In this document: positions 24,036 through 33,452 of the stretch, piece by piece
How positions within the stretch are numbered: position 1 is the first letter of the stretch
How the letters are laid out: each line of letters starts with the position of its first letter
Source of the DNA: Rhizobiales bacterium GAS188
GTDB taxonomy: Bacteria; Pseudomonadota; Alphaproteobacteria; Rhizobiales; Beijerinckiaceae
Length of the DNA: 64,000 nucleotides
Direction of reading: 5' to 3'
NCBI GenBank assembly: GCA_900104855.1
Contig: FNSS01000001.1
Location: 496,001 to 560,000, forward strand
Program-made: the position numbers and the translations under genes
Notes under the pieces: generated by a model
What the model was told of the DNA's origin: nothing
The model's database searches: none
The model's input: the letters and a program-made list of their open reading frames with translations, nothing else

Positions 24036-25008
24036 GCGTGTCGCCCGCCTTGCCCGTCTCGACGGGCGGGGTTCCATGGGTGTGGAAGGATTCGATCGTC
24101 TTCAGCCCCCAGGCCTGCCCCTTCTTGCGCTCAGCCTCGGTCCAGGTGATGGGCTTCCAATCCGGTGCCAGGACGAGGCGCGCGCCGGCGTTGGCGACCT
24201 CGACGCGATTGCCGCCCGGCTCGTAGACATAGAGGAAGAAGGTCTGCTGCACGGCGTGCTTATGCGGCCCCGTCTCGATGAACACACCGTTCTCGAGAAA
24301 GATGTCGGCGGCGCGCAAGATCTCCTCGCGGCTGTCGAGCGCATAAGTAATGTGATGGAAACGTCCGCGCGTCCCGGTATGGTCGCGCGTATAGGCGAAG
24401 TCGTAGCTCTTATTGGTGCAGGTCATCCACATCCCGGCCTCGGTGCCGTCATCGAGCACGATCTGCTCGGTCAGGCGAAAACCGAGATACTCCTCAAAGA
24501 ACACCCGACACGCCTTGATGTCGACGGCAAGCCCGTTGAAATGATCGAGCCGCCGGACATTGACGCCGCGTGCGGGAAAACGCTGCGCCTGATTCTTGAG
24601 CGCCGGCCGCAGGGCCTGCGGCGCCTCGAACCATTCGGTCTCGTAATAGATCTCGATCAGATGCCCGTCCGGATCGTGGAACCGGTAGGCGGGACCATGT
24701 CCGAGCTCGCCTTCATGCCAGCCGAGCTCATGGCCCGAGCCCTGCAATGCGGCGACGCGCCGCCGCAGCGCTTGCGGGCTGCGCGCCCGGAAGGCCGCAT
24801 GGCCGAGCCCCGAAGTCTTGGACGCGCTGAGCTGCAGGCTGTAGCGCTCATAATCGTCCCAGGCGCGCAGATAGACCGAATCGCCGCGCCGGCCGCTCTC
24901 CGTCATGCCCAGCACATCGACGAAGAAACGCAAGCTCTCCTCGGGCTTGGGCGTGAGCACCTCCAAATGGCCGAGATGCGCAATGTCCATGATCGGCTCG
25001 TCATGCAT
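24028..25008 (-). CDS. VOC-family extradiol dioxygenase (catechol 2,3-type)
   Basis: A 326-residue protein with two vicinal-oxygen-chelate modules: residues 8-130 (GHLEVLTPKPEESLRFFVDVLG) and 150-285. The Fe(II) ligands of type I extradiol dioxygenases are visible in the second module: His in RRLDHFNGL, His in GRFHHITYALD, and Glu in PGGNRVEVANAG. It would cleave a catechol ring next to the hydroxyls; the natural substrate is unknown and the gene is not beside other meta-pathway genes. A tail of about 40 residues follows the domain. Confidence 0.85.
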   Translation of the reverse strand: MHDEPIMDIAHLGHLEVLTPKPEESLRFFVDVLGMTESGRRGDSVYLRAWDDYERYSLQLSASKTSGLGHAAFRARSPQALRRRVAALQGSGHELGWHEGELGHGPAYRFHDPDGHLIEIYYETEWFEAPQALRPALKNQAQRFPARGVNVRRLDHFNGLAVDIKACRVFFEEYLGFRLTEQIVLDDGTEAGMWMTCTNKSYDFAYTRDHTGTRGRFHHITYALDSREEILRAADIFLENGVFIETGPHKHAVQQTFFLYVYEPGGNRVEVANAGARLVLAPDWKPITWTEAERKKGQAWGLKTIESFHTHGTPPVETGKAGDTHG

Positions 25009-25269
25009 CGAGGCGCTCCCAGATCCGATATCGCCGGCGGCTCCTCACTATGCCGCATTCGTGGGCGTGTTGCACATCGCTGGCCAGCTCGGAACGACCG
25101 GCGCCAAGGTCAGGCCGGCTCGGCTGGCGCGAGCCAGTCGATAGGCGATCTGGATACGGCCGCATCTTCGAGCAGCGTGAGGCTGACCCAAACCAGCGCA
25201 CCGGCCCCGGCATCATCGGGTCATATCACTGGCCTTGGTGTCCTTGGCAAAGGTGCAGAGGGCTTCGTC

Positions 25270-25713
25270 TCACAAGCCCATTGCGTCAGCCGGTTCGGGC
25301 CCATGCTTCTTCGCCACTCGGAAATCGAGTTCAGCGCCTAGCGCGAAAAGCAGATCCGAAACTTGGTCCACGCCGCGTCCGCTCCGGCCTTTCAGCCTCA
25401 TCATTCTCATCACCTTGCGCGATGTCGTCTCCAACCGCATCGCAATATCGTCAATGGTGACGCTCGATTCCTGCTGGATGAAGGCATCCGCAATGGAATG
25501 CACGACTGCCGCGCGCGCCTTCAGGCGATTCGCATGCAAGGTGTCGGCATGGATCGGAGCTTGCGCCGTCATGGGAAGTCCATTGGCCGCTCGATAGCGG
25601 TCAAGCGCGAGAATAGCTGCTTCCATGGCTGCCACTTCGTCGTCGTGTCTCTCCAGCGCGTCCCGGAAAGCTTGGAGTGCGATAGCCGCCACCGTTTCTT
25701 CAACTCTCGGCAT
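25270..25713 (-). CDS. Putative Xre/antitoxin-like DNA-binding protein
   Basis: A 147-residue protein not firmly recognised. The ATG at 25713 has GGAGAAG upstream. The N-terminal half is helical and acidic (ETVAAIALQAFRDALERHDDEVAAMEAAI). The C-terminal part, SVTIDDIAMRLETTSRKVMRMM then VDQVSDLLFALGAELDFRV, has the layout of an Xre-type helix-turn-helix with the ALGAELDFRV ending common in HigA-like antitoxins. No toxin gene is visible next to it. Confidence 0.55.
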   Translation of the reverse strand: MPRVEETVAAIALQAFRDALERHDDEVAAMEAAILALDRYRAANGLPMTAQAPIHADTLHANRLKARAAVVHSIADAFIQQESSVTIDDIAMRLETTSRKVMRMMRLKGRSGRGVDQVSDLLFALGAELDFRVAKKHGPEPADAMGL

Positions 25714-26161
25714 TACGCTTCTCCGCGGAGGGCATTGGCGCAGTAACGATAGCGCGGATGCTACGATGAGCAAGGGTTGCTCAGACACTACCGAGCTGAG
25801 AATTCGCACGAGCCGGTGCGACGACACGGGTTCAAGATGCAAAGTTTCAAGTCGCGCGGCTCAGCTCGGCGCTCCTATCCGTTCGTGCGCCGCTCACTCC
25901 ATCTTCAACACCGAACGCCACCTCATCTCAGGGCGTTGGGAGTAATCCAAAAGAGCTGTGAATAACACGGTGCCCCTGTGCCTATAGCCCCCTGGGAGCT
26001 ATCAGGGTGCTGGCATGCGCATTACTGCATCCGCTAACGCCTATACGTTCGATGCAATGGTTCTGTGATGATATTGAAGATATTCCACAATATTATATGG
26101 CAACAAACATAGATAATCTGCTAGAGCAAGATGATTTTTGGGCCCGATCAAGCTCGCCGGC
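25714..26161. other. Gene-free region with an AT-rich patch
   Basis: No convincing gene lies in this 448-base gap. From about 25945 to 26145 the composition turns clearly AT-rich compared with its surroundings (for example TTCCACAATATTATATGGCA), and contains a short open stretch (QWFCDDIEDIPQYYMATNID) that runs out into the ppx gene's antisense strand. It could be a promoter region or residue of transferred DNA. Confidence 0.5.
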
Positions 26162-27652
26162 CTATCCGGGCAGCACCCTGAAGAGCGGCTCGCGCCCCAG
26201 CAATCGCCCGAGCGTCTTCATGCGGCTCATCAGCCTTTCGCCGGCCAGCGTGCTGAGCGGAGCCGGCAAGGTCAGCACCAGGCGTCCGCCCTCCAGCGTC
26301 AGCGGCGTCCTGCCGAGCACGCCGCGCATGCCGGCTGCGATCAGCGAGGCGACGCGGAAGGCGGCGCCGAGCACGCGCGCCCGGTCGAGGCCCCGCGCAC
26401 TGGCGAGCTCGCGGATGCTCGGCGTGCCGCGCGCATCCGAGGAGAAGCCGGCATGCCGGAAATACACCGCGAGCGCGAGATAGGCCCGGCTCTGATGATC
26501 GACGCCGAACAGCGGCGCGTAAGCGATCGTGTTGAGGCTCTGCTCGCCGCGATGATCCGGATGGGCGCGCCAGCTGATATCGCTCAACAGGCAGGCGGCG
26601 TGGCGCAGCCGCGCCTCGGCCGGGGTTTCGTCGAAGGGCAGCGTGGCGAAGAAGCCATCGCTCCAGTCGATGAGGTCGAACGCATGCCCCGGGTCGCGGG
26701 CGCGGCCCTCATTCAGCTCCTCGGCCGCGACGATCAGCGGGTCGAGGCCGCGCTCCTCAGGCGGGAGCTGCTCATGGACCAGCCCCTCGCGCACCCCGGT
26801 CGCCGAGATCACCACCTCCTTCGGCTTGCCGATGCGGATGATCTCGTCGAGCACCAGCGCCCCATAGGCCAGGAGAGGACGCCGCGCCACATTCACGGAG
26901 GCGATCGAATCGAGCGTGTCGGCGTTGACGCGCTCGACGAGCTTCACGAACTCCACGGCGTCGCGCACCGGTATGACATAGCCATGCATGACCTGCAGCG
27001 GATAGGCGCGCTGGCCGATATGCAGCCGCGCCAGGGCCCGGAAGGTGCCTCCGACCGCATAGAAGGGCCGGCCCTTGACGAAGCGCATCACGGCGCAGGC
27101 CTCGAGCGTGTCGCGCACGATCTTCTCGGCCTTCTTGAGCGAGCCGCCGGCCTCGTCCATCAGCGCAAGCCCGCCTAGCTTCAGCGAGGCGCCCTCCCCG
27201 ATATCGTCCTTCTTGAGCGAGACGAGCTCGAGCGAGCCGCCGCCGAGATCCCCGGCGACGCCATCGGGGTCGTGCAGCCCGCAGATCACGCCGAGCGCCG
27301 AGAGCTGCGCCTCGCGCTCGCCCGAGAGCAATTCGGGCTTCACCCCCATCAGGTCGTGGACGCGCGCCAGGAATTCGGGGCCGTTCTGCGCGTCGCGCGC
27401 AGCCGCGGTCGCGACGACCCTCGCCTGCTTCACCTGCATCTGGTCGCACAAGGTGCGGAAGCGCGCGATCGAGCTCAGGGCCTTGGCGACCGAATCGTCC
27501 GCGAGCCGCCCCGTCGAGCGCACGGCGCGCCCCAGGCCGCAAAGGGCCTTCTCGTTGAATTGCACGAAAGGCGCGCGCGACACCTTCTCGAAGACGACGA
27601 GGCGCACCGAGTTCGAGCCGATATCGACGACCGCGAAGCGCTCAGCCGGCAT
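26162..27652 (-). CDS. ppx: Ppx/GppA family exopolyphosphatase
   Basis: A 496-residue phosphatase that removes terminal phosphate from polyphosphate, or hydrolyses pppGpp. It has the ASKHA phosphate-1 motif VVDIGSNSVRLVVFE, ARVVATAAARDAQNG, phosphate-2 GDLGGGSLELVSL and ATGVREGLVHEQL. The C-terminal third carries the HD-like helical region (HAACLLSDISWRAHPDHRGE). The ATG at 27652 sits just before the conserved start; a GTG at 27745 would add 31 residues and overlap ppk by 62 bases. It follows ppk on the same strand, so synthesis and degradation of polyphosphate are co-encoded. Confidence 0.9.
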   Translation of the reverse strand: MPAERFAVVDIGSNSVRLVVFEKVSRAPFVQFNEKALCGLGRAVRSTGRLADDSVAKALSSIARFRTLCDQMQVKQARVVATAAARDAQNGPEFLARVHDLMGVKPELLSGEREAQLSALGVICGLHDPDGVAGDLGGGSLELVSLKKDDIGEGASLKLGGLALMDEAGGSLKKAEKIVRDTLEACAVMRFVKGRPFYAVGGTFRALARLHIGQRAYPLQVMHGYVIPVRDAVEFVKLVERVNADTLDSIASVNVARRPLLAYGALVLDEIIRIGKPKEVVISATGVREGLVHEQLPPEERGLDPLIVAAEELNEGRARDPGHAFDLIDWSDGFFATLPFDETPAEARLRHAACLLSDISWRAHPDHRGEQSLNTIAYAPLFGVDHQSRAYLALAVYFRHAGFSSDARGTPSIRELASARGLDRARVLGAAFRVASLIAAGMRGVLGRTPLTLEGGRLVLTLPAPLSTLAGERLMSRMKTLGRLLGREPLFRVLPG

Positions 27653-27683
27653 CGGCCGCCCCAAGGCAGCCGCCGCCGGCCGC

Positions 27684-30050
27684 TCAGCGCTTGCCGGTTT
27701 TTTCGAAAAGGCGCTTCGGCCCTGATTCACGTAAAGATCGTCCACGTCCTGACAAGCTCGGATTGGTCATGAAGTAATGGTGGGCGTTGAATGGCGTCTC
27801 CTCCGGCTTCGGCACGACGCGCACGCTCGTGCCTTCCGGGGTGACACGCCAGCTCTGCTGGTTGTCGCGCAGATTGGCGACCATGATCTGCCCGAGGATC
27901 TGCTCGTGCACGGTCGGGTTGTCGATCGGCAGCATGGCCTCGACCCGCCGGTCGAGATTGCGCGTCATCAGATCCGCCGACGAGATATAGACATGGGCCT
28001 TCTCATGAGGGAGCCCGTAGCCGCCGCCGAAGCAATAGATGCGGCCATGCTCGAGGAAACGTCCGACGATCGATTTCACCCGGATGTTCTCGGACAAGCC
28101 CGGCACCCCAGGTCGCAGGCAGCAGATGCCGCGCACGATCAGCTCGATGCCGACGCCCGCCTGGCTCGCCCGGTAGAGCGCATCGATGATCTGCGGATCG
28201 ACCAGCGAATTGCATTTGACCCAGATGGCCGCCGGCCTTCCGGCTTTGGCATGGGCGATCTCCTCCTCGATATGGTCGAAGAGGCGCTTTCTCATCGTCA
28301 CCGGCGACACGGCCATACGCTCGAGCTCGGCAGGCTCGGCATAGCCGGTGATGAAATTGAAGATGCGGGCCACATCGCGGGCGATCACCGGATTGGCGGT
28401 GAAATAGGACAGATCCGTATAGATCTTGGCGGTGGTCGGGTGGTAGTTGCCGGTGCCGATATGGCAATAGCTGGCGAGCTGGCTACCCTCGCGGCGCACC
28501 ACCTGCGACAGCTTGGCATGGGTCTTCAGCTCCACGAAGCCGAACACGACCTGGGCGCCTGCCCGCTCGAGATCGCGCGCCCAGCGGATATTGGCCTCCT
28601 CGTCGAAGCGCGCCTTGAGCTCGACGAGCGCCGTGACCGATTTTCCGACCTCGGCAGCCTCGGCGAGCGTCTTCACGATCGGTGAGTCCGACGAGGTGCG
28701 GTAAAGCGTCTGCTTGATGGCGATGACGTTGGGATCGCGGGCCGCCTGCTGCAGGAACTGCACCACCACATCGAAGGATTCGTAGGGGTGATGCACCACG
28801 AAATCCTTCTGGCGGATCGCCGCGAAGCAATCTCCGCCATGCTCGCGCACCCGCTCGGGAAAGCGCGGCGTATAGGGCTTGAATTTGAGGTCGGGCCGGT
28901 CATCGCCGATGAGCTGCGACAATTCGTTCAAGGCCAGCATGCCTTCGACCACGAAAGTCTCGTCCACCGTCACGTCGAGCTCCTCGGCGAGGAAGGTGCG
29001 CAATGGCTCGGGCATGCGGGCCTCGACCTCGAGCCTGATCACGTCGCCGCGACGGCGGCGCTTCAGCAGCGTCTCGAACATGCGCAGCAGATCCTCGGCC
29101 TCCTCCTCGATCTCGAGATCGCTGTCGCGGATGACACGGAAGCCGCCAAGCCCCTTCACCACATGGCCCGGGAAGAGCTTGTCGATGAAGGCCCCGATGG
29201 TCTGCTCCAGCGCCACGAAGCGCGTGCGCCCCGTCTGGCCGAGATCGGGCAGGCGCACGAAGCGCGCGATCTTCTGCGGCACGCGCACCAGCGCGTTGAG
29301 CACGCGTCCATCGGCCGCGCGGGCGAGCTGCACGCCGAGCGAGAAGGCGAGATTGGGGATGAAGGGAAAGGGATGGGCCGGGTCGATGGCGAGCGGGGTG
29401 AGGACCGGGAAGATATATTCGAGGAAATGCCCTTCGAGCCAATTGCGCTCGAGCGCCGATAATTCGGCCGCATCGGCGATGACGATGCCCTGATCGGCCA
29501 TCTCGGCGCGCAATTCGCGCAAGCGCTGCTGCTGGTCGCTCGCCAGCGCCGCGACCTCGACCCCGATCTTTTCGAGCTGCTCGGCCGGCGTCAGCCCGTC
29601 CTGCGACCTGACCACGACCTTGGCATGCACTTGCTCGCGCAGGCCCGAGACACGCACCATGAAGAATTCGTCGAGGTTGTTCGCCGAGATCGACAGGAAG
29701 CGCAGTTGCTCGAGGAGCGGATGGTTGCGGTTCGAGGCCTCCTCCATGACCCGCCTGTTGAAGCGCAGCCAGGACAATTCGCGATTGACGAAGCGCCCGG
29801 GCGAAGCCGCAATGTCGGGTGCCGACGGCACCGAGGGCTTGTTGGCGGCCTCCGGCGGAGTGTGCGCGACCTGCGCGGGCTTGCTCGCGGCCTCTGGCGG
29901 CGCTTTCACGGCCTCCCCAGGGGCCGCCTCAGGCAGGGGTGCCCGCTCGACGGCTTTTGCGGCGCTGACAGCTTTCGCCACGTTGCTCTCCGATCCTGGC
30001 TGCTCAGCCGCTGATATGGCTCCTGTTGATGACCTTACCACGACGGCCAT
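27684..30050 (-). CDS. ppk: Polyphosphate kinase 1
   Basis: A 788-residue PPK1 that transfers the gamma-phosphate of ATP to polyphosphate. After an Ala/Pro-rich disordered extension (about residues 1-85, with [20 protein letters not shown]) come the N-domain ([19 protein letters not shown]), head domain, and two phospholipase-D-like C-domains. The phosphorylated His is in [11 protein letters not shown] and the second site is in [24 protein letters not shown]. The ATG at 30050 follows GGGAG; an earlier ATG at 30110 would add 20 residues. Confidence 0.94.
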   Translation of the reverse strand: MAVVVRSSTGAISAAEQPGSESNVAKAVSAAKAVERAPLPEAAPGEAVKAPPEAASKPAQVAHTPPEAANKPSVPSAPDIAASPGRFVNRELSWLRFNRRVMEEASNRNHPLLEQLRFLSISANNLDEFFMVRVSGLREQVHAKVVVRSQDGLTPAEQLEKIGVEVAALASDQQQRLRELRAEMADQGIVIADAAELSALERNWLEGHFLEYIFPVLTPLAIDPAHPFPFIPNLAFSLGVQLARAADGRVLNALVRVPQKIARFVRLPDLGQTGRTRFVALEQTIGAFIDKLFPGHVVKGLGGFRVIRDSDLEIEEEAEDLLRMFETLLKRRRRGDVIRLEVEARMPEPLRTFLAEELDVTVDETFVVEGMLALNELSQLIGDDRPDLKFKPYTPRFPERVREHGGDCFAAIRQKDFVVHHPYESFDVVVQFLQQAARDPNVIAIKQTLYRTSSDSPIVKTLAEAAEVGKSVTALVELKARFDEEANIRWARDLERAGAQVVFGFVELKTHAKLSQVVRREGSQLASYCHIGTGNYHPTTAKIYTDLSYFTANPVIARDVARIFNFITGYAEPAELERMAVSPVTMRKRLFDHIEEEIAHAKAGRPAAIWVKCNSLVDPQIIDALYRASQAGVGIELIVRGICCLRPGVPGLSENIRVKSIVGRFLEHGRIYCFGGGYGLPHEKAHVYISSADLMTRNLDRRVEAMLPIDNPTVHEQILGQIMVANLRDNQQSWRVTPEGTSVRVVPKPEETPFNAHHYFMTNPSLSGRGRSLRESGPKRLFEKTGKR

Positions 30051-30184
30051 GCAATGGGCTCCCTTTCCGGATGGCCGAGATGGCCCTGCACGAAGATTGC
30101 GGGAAGCCAACAGCGAAGCCGAGCCAAAAGATGCCGTCTAAGGTGCCCGAACGAGCGGACCATCTGCCTGAGCCGAGTTAGGCA

Positions 30185-30754
30185 TCAGGGCTCGAGCTCG
30201 GCATCCCAATAGAGATAGTCCATCCAGCTCTCATGCAGATAGTTTGGAGGGAATTGCCGCCCGTTCTGATGGAGGTCGTGGACCGTCGGCTGGTAGGGCT
30301 TCTGGCGCGGCCACATGCCGGATTCGACAGGCAGCCAATCGCCCTTCAGGAGGTTGCAGGGTGCGCAGGCCGCGACCACGTTCGACCACATGGTCTGCCC
30401 GCCCTTGGAGCGCGGCACCACATGGTCGAAGGTCAAATCCTCGCGGCAGCCGCAATATTGGCAGGTGAAGCGGTCGCGCAGGAACACATTGAAGCGCGTG
30501 AAGGCCGGATGGCGCGGCGGCTTGATATAGGTCTTGAGCGAGACGACGGAAGGCAGCCGCATCTCGAAGCTCGGCGAGCGCACCAGCCGGTCATATTCGG
30601 AGACGATGTTCACCCGCTCCATGAACACGGCCTTGATGGCGTCCTGCCAGCACCAGAGCGAGAGCGGGTAATAGCTCAGCGGCCGGTAATCGGCGTTGAG
30701 CACCAGGGCCGGACAGGCTTCCGGCGAGACAGGGGGCCGCACATGGACGGTCAA
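30185..30754 (-). CDS. HNH endonuclease
   Basis: A 189-residue protein with an HNH_5-type nuclease core at about residues 100-145. Zinc-binding CQYC and CAPCN flank the catalytic DHVVPRSKGG and WSNVV. The N-terminal half (ALVLNADYRPLSYYPLSLW) is the conserved leader of this widespread bacterial subfamily, whose role is not established. The TTG at 30754 has AGAGG just upstream. It stands alone upstream of ppk. Confidence 0.88.
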   Translation of the reverse strand: MTVHVRPPVSPEACPALVLNADYRPLSYYPLSLWCWQDAIKAVFMERVNIVSEYDRLVRSPSFEMRLPSVVSLKTYIKPPRHPAFTRFNVFLRDRFTCQYCGCREDLTFDHVVPRSKGGQTMWSNVVAACAPCNLLKGDWLPVESGMWPRQKPYQPTVHDLHQNGRQFPPNYLHESWMDYLYWDAELEP

Positions 30755-30934
30755 GCCACCTCTCCGTAGTGAGCGAGGCAGATTCGCCTTAACCCCTTTA
30801 ATCTAGCGGGACAATGACGCCCTTGTGAAGGCTTGGCCGCGAAATAGCGGCGCAAACCAGCTCGAACCAAGGCCGATATTGCCTCGCGGCGCGCCTGAAA
30901 GGGCTGATTCCGAGCGAATTATGGACCGATCCCG

Positions 30935-32302
30935 TCACCGTGCCAGGCCTTTCTCAGCCTGCCGCTGCATCTGCCCGAGAACGCGATCCTTGTTCTGCCG
31001 AACAATCCAACGCGCCAGCGGCAGCCAATAGACGGCCGGTTGCAGGTCGAGTTCGTGCGCGGTGGTCAAAGTCAGGCGAGTGCGGCCCCAAGCGATCTCA
31101 GCCATGTCGATGCGCGCCTGCGTCGAGCGGAAGTAGCCGTTCACATGTGGTGCGTGCACATATTGGTAGGGGCTGAGCTCCCGCAGGCTTGGTGGTTCGC
31201 TCAAGATCACAAAGGCGAGCGCTTCGCCAGGTGCCCATTCGGTGATCCGCTCCTCCGCGACGCCGGTCGAGAAATAGCCGCGACGCATCGCCCCGACGCC
31301 CTCGCCGATCACCTCGCCCCTGATCGGATAGGCGACACCGAGGCTGAAGGGGATGGATGGCGCCTCGGTGATCGTGTCCATATGCAGCACAGCCTGCCAG
31401 ACGACATCAGGGGTCGCCGCGACCTCGATCGACACGACATCGGTGAAAGCGCTCGTCCGCGGCAAAACCTGCTCGGAGGCGAAGAGCAGCGGGATGATCG
31501 CGACGCTCAGCATCGGATGCGTGCCGCGGGTTCGCCTCGACAGCGCCATGGTGCGTCCGATCAGTGCACCGATCAGAGCCATCACCCAGGCGAGCGGCGC
31601 CGCCATGACGATGCAAACGGCGCCTTCGAACGCCGCTCCGACCAAGGCGAGCCCGCCGAGAGCAAGCGCGGTCGTCATGATCCAGACGGTCGACCCCACG
31701 CCCACATCGCCGTGGCGATTCGCCAAATACGCGGTGGTCAGGCCGATCACCACGGGCGAGAGGGCAAACATGGAAAAGCCATAGGAGCCGAAGATCAGGG
31801 CCCCCACCACGATGGTGAGCAGCGTCAGCCCGATGGCGGCCAAGAGGCCCTGCAGGCTCGCATTCCAAGGCCGCTGCGCAATCACAGGCAGCGAGGCGTG
31901 CGGCGGCTCGGCGCCGACGCGGCTCGGCAATGCCGCGAGCACGATAATTGCCGGGAATTGCAGCACGGGCGCTATGCTGAGCGCAGCGAGCCATCCGCTC
32001 ACCCCGGCATCGTTCGCGCGCCGGACCGCCAAGGCGGCGAGAATCCAGGAACAGATAACGGTCAACGCAAGGCCGCCGGCCAGCAGCGCTGGATGGCCTG
32101 GCGCAAACTCCAGCAGGGGATCGAGGGTGAGCAGCACCCATCTCAGGGGCGCGAGCACGAACCAGACGTCCAGCGGCGGCCGCTGATGCTGGGCGGCGTA
32201 GACGGCAAGGATGATCAGATGCGGCAGGAACAGCGCCGCGGCGGAGGCGGCCGCATAGGCGGGTCGCCGCATCTTCCCGCTGAAGGAAAAGAGCCAGCCC
32301 AT
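30935..32302 (-). CDS. DUF805-like membrane protein fused to an SRPBCC domain
   Basis: A 455-residue protein. The N-terminal half starts like DUF805 (MGWLFSFSGKMRRPAY) and has about seven membrane helices up to residue 275. From about residue 295 a soluble SRPBCC/START-like hydrophobic-ligand-binding domain follows (DVVSIEVAATPDVVWQAVLHMD, ending DRVLGQMQRQAEKG). The ATG at 32302 is preceded by GGGGGG. The combination suggests membrane-associated binding of a lipid-like ligand; no specific function is known. Confidence 0.75.
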   Translation of the reverse strand: MGWLFSFSGKMRRPAYAAASAAALFLPHLIILAVYAAQHQRPPLDVWFVLAPLRWVLLTLDPLLEFAPGHPALLAGGLALTVICSWILAALAVRRANDAGVSGWLAALSIAPVLQFPAIIVLAALPSRVGAEPPHASLPVIAQRPWNASLQGLLAAIGLTLLTIVVGALIFGSYGFSMFALSPVVIGLTTAYLANRHGDVGVGSTVWIMTTALALGGLALVGAAFEGAVCIVMAAPLAWVMALIGALIGRTMALSRRTRGTHPMLSVAIIPLLFASEQVLPRTSAFTDVVSIEVAATPDVVWQAVLHMDTITEAPSIPFSLGVAYPIRGEVIGEGVGAMRRGYFSTGVAEERITEWAPGEALAFVILSEPPSLRELSPYQYVHAPHVNGYFRSTQARIDMAEIAWGRTRLTLTTAHELDLQPAVYWLPLARWIVRQNKDRVLGQMQRQAEKGLAR

Positions 32303-32465
32303 ATGCCCCCCAAGGCTTGCCAAACGTTAGATCAGCATGCAGCAACGCGCTCTTGCAATCGCCGCATGCGCATCGCGGCGCCCGACGCGGCTGGGCCGAA
32401 ATGTCTCAGGGTCGTCGCGGTCACTACCGGGACAGGCCACCGTCGACGGCCTCCCCTGGTCGCGC

Positions 32466-33344
32466 TCATCGGGTCGGCACAGGCTTCTCGCCGCGATAAT
32501 CGTAAAAGCCGCGCTTGACCTTTTTGCCGAGCCAGCCCGCCTCGACATATTTCACGAGCAAGGGGCATGGCCGGTATTTCGAATCCGCCAGCCCCTCATA
32601 GAGCACCTGCATGATCGACAGACAGGTATCGAGACCGATGAAATCGGCGAGCTGCAGCGGCCCCAACGGATGGTTGGCGCCGAGCCGCATGGAGGTATCG
32701 ATGGCGTCGACGGAGCCAACGCCTTCATAGAGCGTGTAGATCGCCTCGTTGATCATCGGCAGGAGGATGCGGTTGACGATGAAGGCGGGGAAATCCTCCG
32801 ACACCGTCACCGTCTTGCCGAGCTTGCCGCAGAATTCCTTCGCCGCCTCAAAAGTCTCGTCATTGGTGGCGATGCCGCGGATCAGCTCGACGAGCTGCAT
32901 CACCGGCACCGGGTTCATGAAATGAATGCCGATGAAGCGCTCGGGATTGCCGCTGATCGCCGCGAGCCGCGTGATCGAGATCGAGGACGTGTTCGAGGCG
33001 ACGATCGCGTCCGGCTTGAGATTCGACTTCAGGTTCTCGAAGATCTGGCGCTTGGCAGCCTCGTTCTCGATCGCCGCCTCGATGACGAGATCGCAACCGG
33101 ACATGGCGTCGAGGCTCGCAGCCGGCACGATGCGCTCCAGCGCCGCCTTGCGCTCAGCATCGGTGATCATGCCCTTGGAGATCTGGCGAGCCATGTGGCC
33201 ATTGATGGTGGCAAGCGCGCTCTGGGTGCGCTCCAACGTCACATCGGTCACCACGATGTGGTAGCCGGCAAGCGACGCGACATGGGCGATGCCGGCCCCC
33301 ATCTGACCCGCGCCGATCACGCCGACGGTCTTGATCTCAACCAT
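32466..33344 (-). CDS. 3-hydroxybutyryl-CoA dehydrogenase
   Basis: A 292-residue enzyme oxidising 3-hydroxyacyl-CoA to the 3-keto form with NAD. It has Rossmann motif VGVIGAGQMGAGIAHVAS, catalytic His in FIGIHFMNPVPVMQLVE, the conserved DFPAFIVNRILLPMINEA, and HPLGPLQLADFIGLD. It is the last gene of a minus-strand block with etfB and etfA, consistent with electron flow from acyl-CoA dehydrogenases and hydroxyacyl-CoA oxidation. Confidence 0.94.
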   Translation of the reverse strand: MVEIKTVGVIGAGQMGAGIAHVASLAGYHIVVTDVTLERTQSALATINGHMARQISKGMITDAERKAALERIVPAASLDAMSGCDLVIEAAIENEAAKRQIFENLKSNLKPDAIVASNTSSISITRLAAISGNPERFIGIHFMNPVPVMQLVELIRGIATNDETFEAAKEFCGKLGKTVTVSEDFPAFIVNRILLPMINEAIYTLYEGVGSVDAIDTSMRLGANHPLGPLQLADFIGLDTCLSIMQVLYEGLADSKYRPCPLLVKYVEAGWLGKKVKRGFYDYRGEKPVPTR

Positions 33345-33452
33345 ACCTCGTCACCTACTCGGGCTCGAATCGTCTAGCATCGCGTAGAGGCCTCGTCCGA
33401 CATCTGCAGCCCCAATGTCGGGCTTCGTGTGTCGGGCTTGGCCCTTTGTGCA

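Noticed and set aside
26138-27178. Plus-strand frame opposite ppx
   Set aside because: No family features; ppx on the minus strand is unambiguous.
31040-32518. Plus-strand frame of 492 codons opposite the DUF805-SRPBCC gene
   Set aside because: The sequence is strongly biased to Arg, His, Asp and Gln, as expected for antisense of membrane helices; no motif is present.
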